A stretch of 64,000 nt of DNA from Spirochaetales bacterium Spiro_09 (GTDB taxonomy: Bacteria; Spirochaetota; Spirochaetia; Treponematales; Treponemataceae). Made by a program: the position numbers and the translations under genes. Below are positions 34,380 to 42,370 of this stretch, piece after piece. The DNA is taken from assembly GCA_001604385.1 (NCBI GenBank), contig LVBK01000033.1, positions 257-64,256 on the forward strand, read 5' to 3'. Numbering within the stretch: position 1 is the stretch's first letter; each line of letters opens with the position of its first letter. The notes below the pieces were generated by a model. That model was not told the origin of the DNA, made no database searches, and worked only from the letters and a program-made list of their open reading frames with translations.

Positions 34380-35641
34380 ACGGTCTCCTCAAAAAGATGC
34401 TTTTTTCTGATGCGAGGAATCAAACCGTTTGGCTTGAAGATAATAATGACCAGCATGGCAAATCCGTAGATAAGCATTCGATATTGGGATAACGCGCGGA
34501 AATATTCCGGTAAAAGTTTCAGGAGGAGCGCCCCGACGATAGTGCCCGGAATTGACCCGGTACCGCCAATAACGACGGCCATCAAAATCATGATCGATTC
34601 CCACAGCGTAAAGCTGTCGGGATTAATAAAGGTTGTCTGGGCGGCGAGCAATACGCCCGCGATACCCGCAAAGAAGGCGCCCAGGGCAAAGGTCATCAAC
34701 TTGTTTTTCAATAAATCGATCCCCATGGCCTCACACGCAATTTCATCTTCACGCATTGCCTCAAGGGCTCGGCCGACCCGGGAGTCCTCGATCCGGCGAA
34801 CTACCATAATAGTAAACAGCACAATAACGACAACAATAAAATACAGGTACACGGCCCGTTGTGCAGGATTCAACCGGATATTAAACAACCAGGGCTGGGG
34901 AATGCGGGGAATACCCGAGGCTCCGCCGGTCAGGTCTCCTGAATTTTGCAATACCATGCGAACAATCTCACCGAATGCGAGTGTAATAATGGCCAGATAA
35001 TCACCCCGCAGTCGCAATACCGGAAGGCTCAGCAAGACTCCAAAAAAAGTCGCAATAACTCCCGCAAGCGGCAGGGATATCCAGAAAAGGAACCCGGTTG
35101 AAATACCGGCTTCAACAAAGATTGGACCGACATACTTCCATAACAGCCCATAGGTGTAGGCGCCAACGGCAAAAAAAGCCGCATACCCCAAGTTTAATAG
35201 CCCGCCAAGACCTACAACAATATTTAAACCAAGAGCAAGAATGACATAAATCAGGGCGGTAATCATGATGTTGGTATGGTACATACCCAATACAAAGGGA
35301 TAGGCGGTCACCAGCAGGGCGGCCACGGCAACCAAAGCGATCCGAACAGGCTGAACGGAAACCGCAGAGGTCAATTTCCGTCCCGCTCTGGATAACAAGC
35401 CGTTCGTGACATCCCGGGAGCCGCGACCTTCATTCCACTCGAGCGCGCGTGCCCACACCCAGGAAAAAACAACCGCTCCAATAAAAACAACCGGAACCAG
35501 GCTCCAGCGGAACTCAACCGAGGCGCGACCGGAAGAAACGGTCACTTTCATGACTACCAGTGGGAACAGCAAAAGCACAAACCACAGCGAAACCCGTAAT
35601 GCCTCAAAAAGCTCTTTTAGCAATTTATTCAAACGTATCAT
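34376..35641 (-). CDS. livM: Branched-chain amino acid ABC transporter permease LivM
   Basis: The 421-residue permease carries a long N-terminal extension of about 110 residues with two hydrophobic segments, as in E. coli LivM, then the LivM core ALIYVILALGLNIVVGLGGLLNLGYAAFFAVGAYTYGLL. Further on are GDYLAIITLAFGEIVRMVL and the cytoplasmic coupling region RVGRALEAMREDEIACEAMGI. The C terminus has LKLLPEYFRALSQYRMLIYGFAMLVIIIFKPNGL. It forms the membrane channel with LivH. The start lies 3 nt after the livH stop. Confidence 0.95.
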   Translation of the reverse strand: MIRLNKLLKELFEALRVSLWFVLLLFPLVVMKVTVSSGRASVEFRWSLVPVVFIGAVVFSWVWARALEWNEGRGSRDVTNGLLSRAGRKLTSAVSVQPVRIALVAVAALLVTAYPFVLGMYHTNIMITALIYVILALGLNIVVGLGGLLNLGYAAFFAVGAYTYGLLWKYVGPIFVEAGISTGFLFWISLPLAGVIATFFGVLLSLPVLRLRGDYLAIITLAFGEIVRMVLQNSGDLTGGASGIPRIPQPWLFNIRLNPAQRAVYLYFIVVVIVLFTIMVVRRIEDSRVGRALEAMREDEIACEAMGIDLLKNKLMTFALGAFFAGIAGVLLAAQTTFINPDSFTLWESIMILMAVVIGGTGSIPGTIVGALLLKLLPEYFRALSQYRMLIYGFAMLVIIIFKPNGLIPRIRKKHLFEETV

Positions 35642-35644
35642 CCG

Positions 35645-36547
35645 TTACACCTTCTGTTTTTGATTCTTTCCCAGAATACCGGCCGGTTTGAAAATTAGGA
35701 AAAGAATGAGTATGACAAACGCAAAGGCATTTTCATAATCGCTCGAGATATATCCGGTGCCCAAACTTTCAGTCCAACCCAGTATAAAACTACCCAATAC
35801 CGCGCCCGGAATACTTCCAATGCCGCCCAACACCGCGGCAACAAAGGCTTTTATCCCCGCGATAAATCCTATGTAATAGTTTATTTGCCCCATGTAGGAG
35901 CAAACCAGTACGCCCCCGACCGCGGCAAGGGCTGAACCGATAATAAAGGTTACGGAAATGACGGAATTAATGTTCACCCCAAGCAATTGCGCCATATCCT
36001 TGTCTTGTGCGGTCGCACGCATTGCCTTGCCGATCCGGGTAAATTTGATGAGGAAAATCAATAAAACCATAATGACCGCAGTCACCATTAATATGATCAA
36101 CTGAGTTGAATTGATATACTCCCGAACCGGTACAAGAAAGGCGAATTCAGGCAAATAGGAAGGAAAGGACAGAAACTTTTCTGTTTGAACCAGCATGACA
36201 AAATTCTGCAAAATCATTGAAATGCCGATTGCGCTTATCAGGGCCGAAAGGCGGGGCTTGTTCCGCAACGGCCGATACGCAAGCCGTTCAACGGTATATC
36301 CGAATGCCGAAGAGAAAATAACTGCAGCCAAAACCGATAAAATGAGTACTCCATATATGGGTACCCCAAGGGTATATAAAAAACCGCCAAAAATGAGTGC
36401 GGTAAATCCGCCAATCATATAAATTTCGCCATGAGCGAAATTGATCAACTGCACAATTCCATACACCATCGTATAGCCGAGGGCGATCAGGGCATAAATG
36501 CTTCCCTTTGCTGTGCCGCTTAACAGCAGCTTGATAAAATAATCCAT
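35645..36547 (-). CDS. livH: Branched-chain amino acid ABC transporter permease LivH
   Basis: The track starts at a TTG. The ATG at 36547 (MDYFIKLLLSG) follows AAGGA at about 9 nt and gives 300 residues. The LivH signature is GSIYALIALGYTMVYGIVQLINFAHGEIYMIGGF, with RIGKAMRATAQDKDMAQLLGVN at the coupling loop and GSFILGWTESLGTGYISSDYENAFAFVILILFLIFKPAG at the C terminus. It pairs with LivM. It is separated from livK by about 270 bp that contain a hairpin. Confidence 0.95.
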   Translation of the reverse strand: MDYFIKLLLSGTAKGSIYALIALGYTMVYGIVQLINFAHGEIYMIGGFTALIFGGFLYTLGVPIYGVLILSVLAAVIFSSAFGYTVERLAYRPLRNKPRLSALISAIGISMILQNFVMLVQTEKFLSFPSYLPEFAFLVPVREYINSTQLIILMVTAVIMVLLIFLIKFTRIGKAMRATAQDKDMAQLLGVNINSVISVTFIIGSALAAVGGVLVCSYMGQINYYIGFIAGIKAFVAAVLGGIGSIPGAVLGSFILGWTESLGTGYISSDYENAFAFVILILFLIFKPAGILGKNQKQKV

Positions 36548-36734
36548 AAAAAGCAATCCTTGTTGGGTACAGCAATCCTCTCAAACGAGGTTAATCGGAA
36601 TGAGGGGTATCCGGAACAACCTGTTCGGTAGTTCGGGACACCGTATCCAAATCCTTGCAGAACCTGGAATTAATGTTTGGAAACTTTCCACAATCGACAG
36701 AAAGGGCAAAGTTAACCAAAAAAACGTTCAAGAA

Positions 36735-36779
36735 CAAAAGCAGGGCTGTCCCGGAAGCAATAAACTTCCGGGACAGCCC
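36735..36779 (-). terminator. Attenuator-like hairpin between livK and livH
   Basis: On the minus strand a 15-bp perfect stem (GGGCTGTCCCGGAAG and complement) closes a 7-nt loop and is followed by TGCTTTTGTTC. The tail is imperfect, so partial read-through from livK into livHMGF is likely; this would give more binding protein than permease. The rest of the 270-bp gap down to livH (about 36548-36734) shows no convincing gene; the 66-residue track ORF there is not supported. Confidence 0.6.
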
Positions 36780-36818
36780 CGGCTGTTTCACGCGATCTCA
36801 GTAAATGTCAAAACTCTG

Positions 36819-37940
36819 TTATTTGAGTTCGACAAACTGGCCATCCCGTACCTGATAAATTGAGAAACCGAAACCGACTACGTCGCCTCTTTCATCAAAA
36901 CTGATCTTTCCAAGCGCTGTATCAACAAATTCAGAACGAAGTGCCTTGGTGATCGCGTCATACTCTGTTGAACCGGCTTTTTCAATGGCGTTAACCAGTG
37001 CGGTCATGGCAGCATGGGCTTCCTTGAAGAACGCGCCCGGTTCAGAACCGAACTTCGCCTGATGAGAGGCAACAGCGGCCTTTGCCGCGGCAAGTTCATT
37101 GGTATCCATCGGTCCTGTTGCGTATACGCCTTCCGCATAACGTCCGGCTACCTCGATAAAGGTATTATCCTTGATACCGTCAGCAGAAATCATCGGAGCG
37201 TTGATACCACGATCGCGCATTTGCTGAACAAGTTTTGACGCTTCGGGATGATAGCCACCCCAGACGACACCGTCAGGACGGGCATTACCGATTTTATTGA
37301 CAACAGCAGAATAGTCCGGAGCTCCGGGATCAACACCTTCGTACAGAAGAACGGTTATTCCCGCTTTCTCTGCATAATCTTTCACGAGATCGGCAAAACC
37401 TTTTCCGTAATCACCCTTATCATGAAGAATTGCCAGAGTTTTCAGCTTGAGCGAGGCGTTGATAAAATCAACGGCCAGGCGGGCCTGGGCATCATCCGGA
37501 GCGATAGTACGGAAAAAGTTCGGGTACAGACCGCTCTGGGTGAGGGGAGGATTCGTAGCCGACGGAGATATGGTTACGATGTTTGAGTCTACATAGATTC
37601 CCAACGCACTGCTGGTTGCGCCGGAGCAGATATGGCCAAGAACGGCGACGACCTTGTCGCTGACCAGCTTGGATGCGGCATTGGTTGCCAATTCCGGCTT
37701 GCACTGGTCGTCAACCACGACAAGCTCAATCTTCTTGCCCTTGATACCGCCACGGGCGTTAATTTCATCCGCAACAAGCCGCGCGGCATTTACCGAAGGC
37801 AGACCGTATGAAGCAAGGTCACCTGTATGTGCACCAGCAACACCGATTTTAATGGTTGTTTCTTTCTGTGAGCAACCGACAAGCAAACCCGCAACCAAGG
37901 CAAGGGCGAACAGTACCACAAGTACTTTTCGTTTTTGCAT
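36819..37940 (-). CDS. livK: Branched-chain amino acid ABC transporter substrate-binding lipoprotein LivK
   Basis: The 373-residue protein has a lipoprotein signal (LFALALVAGLLVGCSQKE), so it is anchored at the membrane. The type I periplasmic binding fold is visible: IKIGVAGAHTGDLASYGLPSVNAARLVADEINARGGIKGKKIELVVVDDQCKPELA, VLGHICSGATSSALGIYVDSN, FRTIAPDDAQARLAVDF, and YEGVDPGAPDYSAVVNKI. The NARGGIKGKKIE motif is typical of LivK/LivJ. CAGGAGG precedes the ATG. It supplies ligand to LivHMGF. The exact ligand (Leu/Ile/Val or another amino acid or amide) is not determined by sequence. Confidence 0.95.
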   Translation of the reverse strand: MQKRKVLVVLFALALVAGLLVGCSQKETTIKIGVAGAHTGDLASYGLPSVNAARLVADEINARGGIKGKKIELVVVDDQCKPELATNAASKLVSDKVVAVLGHICSGATSSALGIYVDSNIVTISPSATNPPLTQSGLYPNFFRTIAPDDAQARLAVDFINASLKLKTLAILHDKGDYGKGFADLVKDYAEKAGITVLLYEGVDPGAPDYSAVVNKIGNARPDGVVWGGYHPEASKLVQQMRDRGINAPMISADGIKDNTFIEVAGRYAEGVYATGPMDTNELAAAKAAVASHQAKFGSEPGAFFKEAHAAMTALVNAIEKAGSTEYDAITKALRSEFVDTALGKISFDERGDVVGFGFSIYQVRDGQFVELK

Positions 37941-37961
37941 ATAATTCCTCCTGATGTTTTA

Positions 37962-37979
37962 CAATGTAAACAAACATTG
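37962..37979 (-). promoter_or_regulatory. Palindrome at the livK transcription start (candidate operator)
   Basis: CAATGT and ACATTG form a perfect inverted repeat with a 6-bp spacer. It lies directly downstream of the livK -10, covering the predicted transcription start, a typical repressor position. Confidence 0.45.
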
Positions 37980-37987
37980 CATCTTGT

Positions 37988-38016
37988 ATATTATGTATCG
38001 GCGAAGGAATTGTCTA
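37988..38016 (-). promoter_or_regulatory. Promoter of the liv operon
   Basis: On the minus strand TAGACA and TAATAT are spaced by 17 bp, about 50 nt before the livK ATG. Confidence 0.6.
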
Positions 38017-38042
38017 TATACAAATTACAGAAAACTGTATTT

Positions 38043-38960
38043 TTATACATTCAGAAGTGCAAATAGTGAAACAATAAACGGCATTGCTGTATAAACTGAA
38101 AAAGCAAACAGGAAAAGATACCCAATCAGTTCAATTCCGGAGGACAGAACGAGCATACGCGACTCCTGCCTGCGCAAACTGAAAAAAAGTCCGGTCCGAC
38201 CGAACCAGGCAAGATAGCCGGCAGCAATCACCGGCAGGGACATTCCGGTGGACATTGCAAGGACTGAAAGTACGCCGGTTCCGGTCATATTCAGGGTAAC
38301 TGACAAAATCAAAACCAAAATTGCACCTGGACAAGGGTACAAGCCGGAAAGTAATACCGCCCCGAGACGGGTCGTTTTTTTATCGCCCCCATGACGATTT
38401 CCGGCAAGTTCCAATAGTACCCGTATAATCAGATACACCGACAGAAAAATCAAAAGGATATATGAAAAGCCTTCCATGTATACACCGGCCAAAGATGTAT
38501 GCGCTGAAATTGCGCCGGATACGCTTCTATATACCAATATGAGAACAACAGCTGAACCACCATGCAGATATGACAATAGGAGGCCGCTTGCGGCCGGTTC
38601 CCATACTGGTGCCTTCCGGGCCAGATATAATGAAAACAGAATCGTTTTCCGGTGTCCGGGACCTGCGGCATGTAGCAGTCCATAAAAGAACGACACGGAC
38701 AACAAACCCCACAACAAGCCGGTATCACCAGTCTCCTCAAACTGCCGGAAAGCATCGGCAAGCTTCTCGCGGACGGAACGTTGCCGGGCATTATAAACAG
38801 GATCCGTAGAACTAAGTCGTACCGGGGCAGGCATAAAACGCGGAGACACGGTCGTCTGTGTGTCATCCGGGGGAGGAGCCATAAAGGGATTTGAATAAAC
38901 CGTTACGGCTGTTACCAAAAATACCGCACAGAAACACAAAAACCGGGGTTTAATTATCAT
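38043..38960 (-). CDS. NicO-family nickel/cobalt-type transporter
   Basis: The 305-residue protein has an N-terminal signal/anchor and a periplasmic-side segment of about 90 residues, then about six membrane segments. The family motif HAAGPGHRKTILFSLYLARK fits the H-(A/S)-x-x-PGHxK pattern of NicO/RcnA/UreH-type metal transporters. A second motif, SGLYPCPGAILVLILS, also fits the family. It overlaps the DUF1007 gene by 11 nt; NicO and DUF1007 are often paired. Direction and metal are not evident. No His-rich loop, as in RcnA, is present. Confidence 0.8.
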   Translation of the reverse strand: MIIKPRFLCFCAVFLVTAVTVYSNPFMAPPPDDTQTTVSPRFMPAPVRLSSTDPVYNARQRSVREKLADAFRQFEETGDTGLLWGLLSVSFFYGLLHAAGPGHRKTILFSLYLARKAPVWEPAASGLLLSYLHGGSAVVLILVYRSVSGAISAHTSLAGVYMEGFSYILLIFLSVYLIIRVLLELAGNRHGGDKKTTRLGAVLLSGLYPCPGAILVLILSVTLNMTGTGVLSVLAMSTGMSLPVIAAGYLAWFGRTGLFFSLRRQESRMLVLSSGIELIGYLFLFAFSVYTAMPFIVSLFALLNV

Positions 38961-39597
38961 AATAAATCCGTATTTCTTTCGGATAATAGGTTTTCAAGCC
39001 CGGCCTGTACGAATAATGAACCGTTGTATCATCGGCCGTGGCAAGCGGATCATAATACACCGGATAGTCTTTATTCTCGACAATTTCAAAACGGGGGCGG
39101 ACAAGCGCAGGTTCATAGCGAAGGCGGACAGGTTGTTCACCCGGCCGAATGTCGCAAAAAAAGGTATAATCATAGACCGCCAGAAATAGTTCTCCCGGGG
39201 CATACCCGGAAAGATCGATATAAAACCGGTAGGATACCGTGCCATTGCGCTGTCGCGCGCTGAACTCTTTGACCGCTGCCGGATTGGACCGTTTTGACTG
39301 CTGACGGATAAATGTGAAGTAATAGTAATGTCGTAGATTGGTAAACGCATTGTTGAATATTTCCCGGGTTTCCGTTGCATCGAACTTGCCGTCACGGTTG
39401 TGGTCATAGCCATGAATCAGGTCAGCGCTGAAAAAGGAATCAAAGGTCCAATCAAGATATGCCCCTGACAAACGCTCCCCGCTCCATACAAACTCAACCT
39501 CGCTAGAAAAAAACATATGAGGGTGCGCGTTCAATGATCTACCTGCAAGTACGACTAATACGAACAAAACCATAAGAGCCCGTGAAGGTCTTCCCAT
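38950..39597 (-). CDS. DUF1007-family exported protein
   Basis: The 215-residue protein has a signal peptide (LMVLFVLVVLAGRSLNAHPH) whose predicted mature end begins at HPHMF, the hallmark of DUF1007; the N-terminal His could bind metal. Further features are WTFDSFFSADLI and an EF-hand-like loop DHNRDGKFDATE, also typical. It lies 4 nt after feoB's stop and overlaps the NicO gene. It probably serves as a periplasmic partner of the metal transporter; this role is inferred from co-occurrence. Confidence 0.82.
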   Translation of the reverse strand: MGRPSRALMVLFVLVVLAGRSLNAHPHMFFSSEVEFVWSGERLSGAYLDWTFDSFFSADLIHGYDHNRDGKFDATETREIFNNAFTNLRHYYYFTFIRQQSKRSNPAAVKEFSARQRNGTVSYRFYIDLSGYAPGELFLAVYDYTFFCDIRPGEQPVRLRYEPALVRPRFEIVENKDYPVYYDPLATADDTTVHYSYRPGLKTYYPKEIRIYYDN

Positions 39598-39601
39598 TGC
39601 G

Positions 39602-41611
39602 TTACCTCACTACAAGCAAGCCGATTTGATACACAAGGGCAGAGGCCAGCCATGCCGATCCTGTCTGAAAGACCACTGCGGCAATGGTCCATTTCAATGA
39701 GCCCATTTCCCTGCGGATTGCGGCAAGAGCGGCAAGGCAGGGTGTATATAAAAGAGTAAACACCAGAAATGACAAGGCGGTTAAAGGAGTAAAATAACTT
39801 TCAAATCCCAGCGGAAGGACTACCGACAGGGTGCTGATCACCGCCTCTTTGGCGGCAAAGCCGCTTGTCAATGCGGCGACCGCCTGCCAGGAAGCGAAAC
39901 CGTTCAAGCTGAACAAGGGAGCGATAAAACCTCCAAACAAGGCCAACATGCTTTCCCCTGCATCTTCAACCATTGAAAAAGATCCATCTAGGTTGGTAAA
40001 AAACCAGATAACCAGAGAACCCAAAAAAATAACCGTAAAAGCCCGATGCAAGAAATCCTGAATCTTGTCGTACAAATGCAAAATCACCGTACGGACAGAA
40101 GGGAGTCGATATACCGGCAGCTCGAGCACAAACGGTATTGAACGACCACGAAAAAGCGTATTCTTGAACAAAAACCCGCTGAGAATGGCAATGAGAATCC
40201 CCCCAAAATATAAAAGGCTCATGACAATCACCCGGTGCGAGGGGAAAAAGGCTGCAGTGAATACGGCATATACCGGAACTTTTGCCGAACAGGACATAAA
40301 TGGGGTTAATAAAATGGTCATACGTCGATCACGGTCACTCGAAAGTGTCCGGGTAGCCATCACTGCAGGAACCGTACAGCCAAAACCGATCAGCATGGGC
40401 ACAAAGGATCTGCCTGACAGGCCAATGTGTCTGAGCAGTGAATCAAGCACAAAGGCTACGCGGGCCATGTATCCGGTATCTTCCAGCAGGGACAAAAAGA
40501 AAAAGAGAATCACAATAACCGGCAAGAAGGAAAGCACGCTACCGACGCCGGTCAAGGCCCCATCAACAATCAAGGATCGAATCCAGGGATTCACTTCGGT
40601 TTTACCCAGAACCTCATCGATCATGCCTATAAGATATTCTATACCACCGGAAAAAAGGTCGCTGATAAAGGATCCGGGAGGACCGAAGGTACAAAAAAAG
40701 ATGGCTACCATCGCAAGAATAAACACAGGAATGCCCAAATACGCATGCGTCAAGAGACGATCAAGATTAAATGATCGTTGTTGCTCCCGACTCTCTGTTG
40801 CTTTATTAACCGCCCGGGAAACCAGGTCTTCTATAAAACTGTACCGCATATCGGCAATAGCAGATTCTCTGTCAGTGCAAAGGTCGCTTTCCATTTCGCG
40901 AATAATACGACGGATAATGTCCCTATCAGCTGCGGGCAAAGCCAGGGACGCTTCCATCGGAGGGTCGCCCTCGATCAGCTTGGTCGCTGCAAAACGGCTT
41001 TCAATCCCCAGCCGCGTTGCCGCCTCTTCAACAATATGACTGATTGAGTGCAGAGCCTTATGTACCGGACCGGAGCAAAAATCGATACGTCGACGGCCAT
41101 CAGTTACAGATGCGGGGATCTTTCCTGCTGCGGCGTCAACAATTCGCTCGATCAATTCTTCGATTCCCTCGCCTTTGTTTGCAACAATGGGTACGATAAA
41201 AACACCAAGCTCTTTCTCAAGCATCGCAATGTCTATGGACCACCCATTTGCCCTGAATTCATCCATCATGTTAAGCGCAATAACCATCGGTATTCCCAGG
41301 GTCATCAGCTGCAATGACAGGTAGAGATTGCGCTCGATATTTGTTGCATCGACAATATTTAATATGACATCGGGCTTTTCGGATACCAGAAAGTCCCGGG
41401 ATACCACTTCCTCGGGGGTAAAAGGAGAGAGGGAATAAATTCCCGGTAAATCAACAACGGACAATGCGGGATGTTTCCGTACCGTCCCCTCTTTTTTCTC
41501 TACCGTGACACCGGGGAAATTGCCGGTATGCTGATTACTTCCGGTCAACTGGTTGAATAGCGTTGTTTTTCCGCAATTTTGGTTACCAGCAAGCGCGATA
41601 CTGATATTCAC
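39602..41611 (-). CDS. feoB: Ferrous iron transporter FeoB
   Basis: The 669-residue protein has an N-terminal G domain (GNQNCGKTTLFNQLTG for G1, VVDLPGIYSLSPFTPEE for G3, ALNMMDEF for G4) and a helical spacer. The membrane part has the Gate regions with conserved Cys (LIGFGCTVPAVMATRTL and TPFMSCSAKVPVYAVF). It imports Fe2+ across the inner membrane. The usual GNPN of G1 reads GNQN. It overlaps feoA by 4 nt. Length is somewhat short of E. coli FeoB (773) but in the normal range. Confidence 0.96.
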   Translation of the reverse strand: MNISIALAGNQNCGKTTLFNQLTGSNQHTGNFPGVTVEKKEGTVRKHPALSVVDLPGIYSLSPFTPEEVVSRDFLVSEKPDVILNIVDATNIERNLYLSLQLMTLGIPMVIALNMMDEFRANGWSIDIAMLEKELGVFIVPIVANKGEGIEELIERIVDAAAGKIPASVTDGRRRIDFCSGPVHKALHSISHIVEEAATRLGIESRFAATKLIEGDPPMEASLALPAADRDIIRRIIREMESDLCTDRESAIADMRYSFIEDLVSRAVNKATESREQQRSFNLDRLLTHAYLGIPVFILAMVAIFFCTFGPPGSFISDLFSGGIEYLIGMIDEVLGKTEVNPWIRSLIVDGALTGVGSVLSFLPVIVILFFFLSLLEDTGYMARVAFVLDSLLRHIGLSGRSFVPMLIGFGCTVPAVMATRTLSSDRDRRMTILLTPFMSCSAKVPVYAVFTAAFFPSHRVIVMSLLYFGGILIAILSGFLFKNTLFRGRSIPFVLELPVYRLPSVRTVILHLYDKIQDFLHRAFTVIFLGSLVIWFFTNLDGSFSMVEDAGESMLALFGGFIAPLFSLNGFASWQAVAALTSGFAAKEAVISTLSVVLPLGFESYFTPLTALSFLVFTLLYTPCLAALAAIRREMGSLKWTIAAVVFQTGSAWLASALVYQIGLLVVR

Positions 41612-41838
41612 GATGCGTCCTTTTTGACTTTTATGATGCGTGCATCCTCGCCGCGTATGGTCAGTTCATACCCGCGCAGGGAAAGTTCCAATGGATCCCC
41701 AAACGGAGCAACCTTTCTCACCCTTACTCTCGTACCGGGGGTCAACCCCATATCAAGCAACCGTCGGCGCAAGGCCCCTTCGCCCCCAACGGCAGATATC
41801 ACACCGGATTCTCCGGGTTTCATTTGGTCAATGCTCAT
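41608..41838 (-). CDS. feoA: FeoA, ferrous iron transport accessory protein
   Basis: The track starts at 41859 inside the operator. The ATG at 41838 has AAAGGG 6 nt upstream and gives 76 residues. The SH3-like FeoA fold is visible: MKPGESGVISAVGG, RRRLLDMGLTPGTRVRVRKVAPFGDPLELSLRGYELTIRGEDARIIKV. FeoA is thought to regulate FeoB. It is the first gene of the minus-strand metal operon (feoA-feoB-DUF1007-NicO). Confidence 0.95.
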   Translation of the reverse strand: MSIDQMKPGESGVISAVGGEGALRRRLLDMGLTPGTRVRVRKVAPFGDPLELSLRGYELTIRGEDARIIKVKKDAS

Positions 41839-41858
41839 TGTTAGCCCTTTCTTACACA

Positions 41859-41876
41859 AACAGTATAATTACTGTT
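41859..41876. promoter_or_regulatory. Palindromic operator candidate between feoA and the DtxR-type gene
   Basis: AACAGTA and TACTGTT form a perfect 7+7 bp inverted repeat around TAAT. On the minus strand it contains TATACT, a -10 for feoA. On the plus strand its end touches the -35 (TTGTTT) of the regulator gene. This is the arrangement expected for a repressor controlling both sides. Confidence 0.6.
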
Positions 41877-41903
41877 GTTTCCCGGGAAAAATTACAGTAT
41901 AGT
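41875..41903 (+). promoter_or_regulatory. Promoter of the DtxR-type regulator gene (leaderless)
   Basis: TTGTTT and TATAGT are spaced by 17 bp. The predicted transcription start falls on the ATG at 41909. AAGG lies only 1 nt before the ATG and is unlikely to act as a ribosome site. Confidence 0.55.
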
Positions 41904-41908
41904 AAGGT

Positions 41909-42313
41909 ATGCCCGATTCATTGAGCGCATCCAAACAGGATTACCTGGAAACCATATTAGAATTTTCTGCCGAGTCAGGCAAGGCGCGATCCATCGATAT
42001 TGCGCGAACACTCGGCGTTTCACGCGCAAGTGTCAATAAATCCCTGTCGGTTTTAAAGGAAACCGGGTTAGTTGAACACGAACATTATGGAGATGTTCGC
42101 CTGACTGCTGAGGGACTGCGCATGGCACGAGCTATACGGGGAAGACATGTCATGCTCAAAGCCTTTCTCTCTGAGGTACTGGGCCTCCCCGCAGAAACCG
42201 CTGAACGGGACGCTTGCCGTATGGAGCATGCTATTTGCACAGAGACAGCAGAAAAGTTTGCGGACTACCTTTCAAAGATACTGGAAGAAAAAAAGATACA
42301 TCATTCAACATGA
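41909..42313 (+). CDS. DtxR-family iron-dependent transcriptional repressor
   Basis: The 134-residue protein has a winged helix (KQDYLETILEFSAESGKARSIDIARTLGVSRASVNKSLSVLKETGLVEHEHYGDVRLT) followed by the metal-binding dimerisation domain. Likely metal ligands are Asp/Glu in QDYLE, His in RGRHVMLKAFL, and the cluster ACRMEHAI. The Cys three residues before the Glu-His pair matches the Cys ligand of iron-responsive DtxR/IdeR, whereas manganese-responsive MntR has Glu there. There is no C-terminal SH3 domain. Divergent from feoAB, it probably represses it when iron is plentiful. Confidence 0.85.
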   Translation: MPDSLSASKQDYLETILEFSAESGKARSIDIARTLGVSRASVNKSLSVLKETGLVEHEHYGDVRLTAEGLRMARAIRGRHVMLKAFLSEVLGLPAETAERDACRMEHAICTETAEKFADYLSKILEEKKIHHST

Positions 42314-42324
42314 CCATGAAACGT

Positions 42325-42357
42325 ACCTCCTGAAGACCTGTCGGGAATCCAGGAGGT
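42325..42357. other. Stem-loop between convergent genes
   Basis: ACCTCCTG and CAGGAGGT form a perfect 8-bp stem with a 17-nt loop between the dtxR-type gene and the hydrogenase gene. No T run follows on either strand, so termination is doubtful. Confidence 0.35.
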
Positions 42358-42370
42358 GTTGCTCACCGGC

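Noticed and set aside
36591-36791. 66-residue minus-strand ORF between livK and livH
   Set aside because: It includes the attenuator hairpin and has no ribosome site or family resemblance.
40065-41039. 324-residue plus-strand ORF opposite feoB
   Set aside because: Composition is that of an antisense frame (many Arg, Ser, Lys) and feoB is certain on the other strand.
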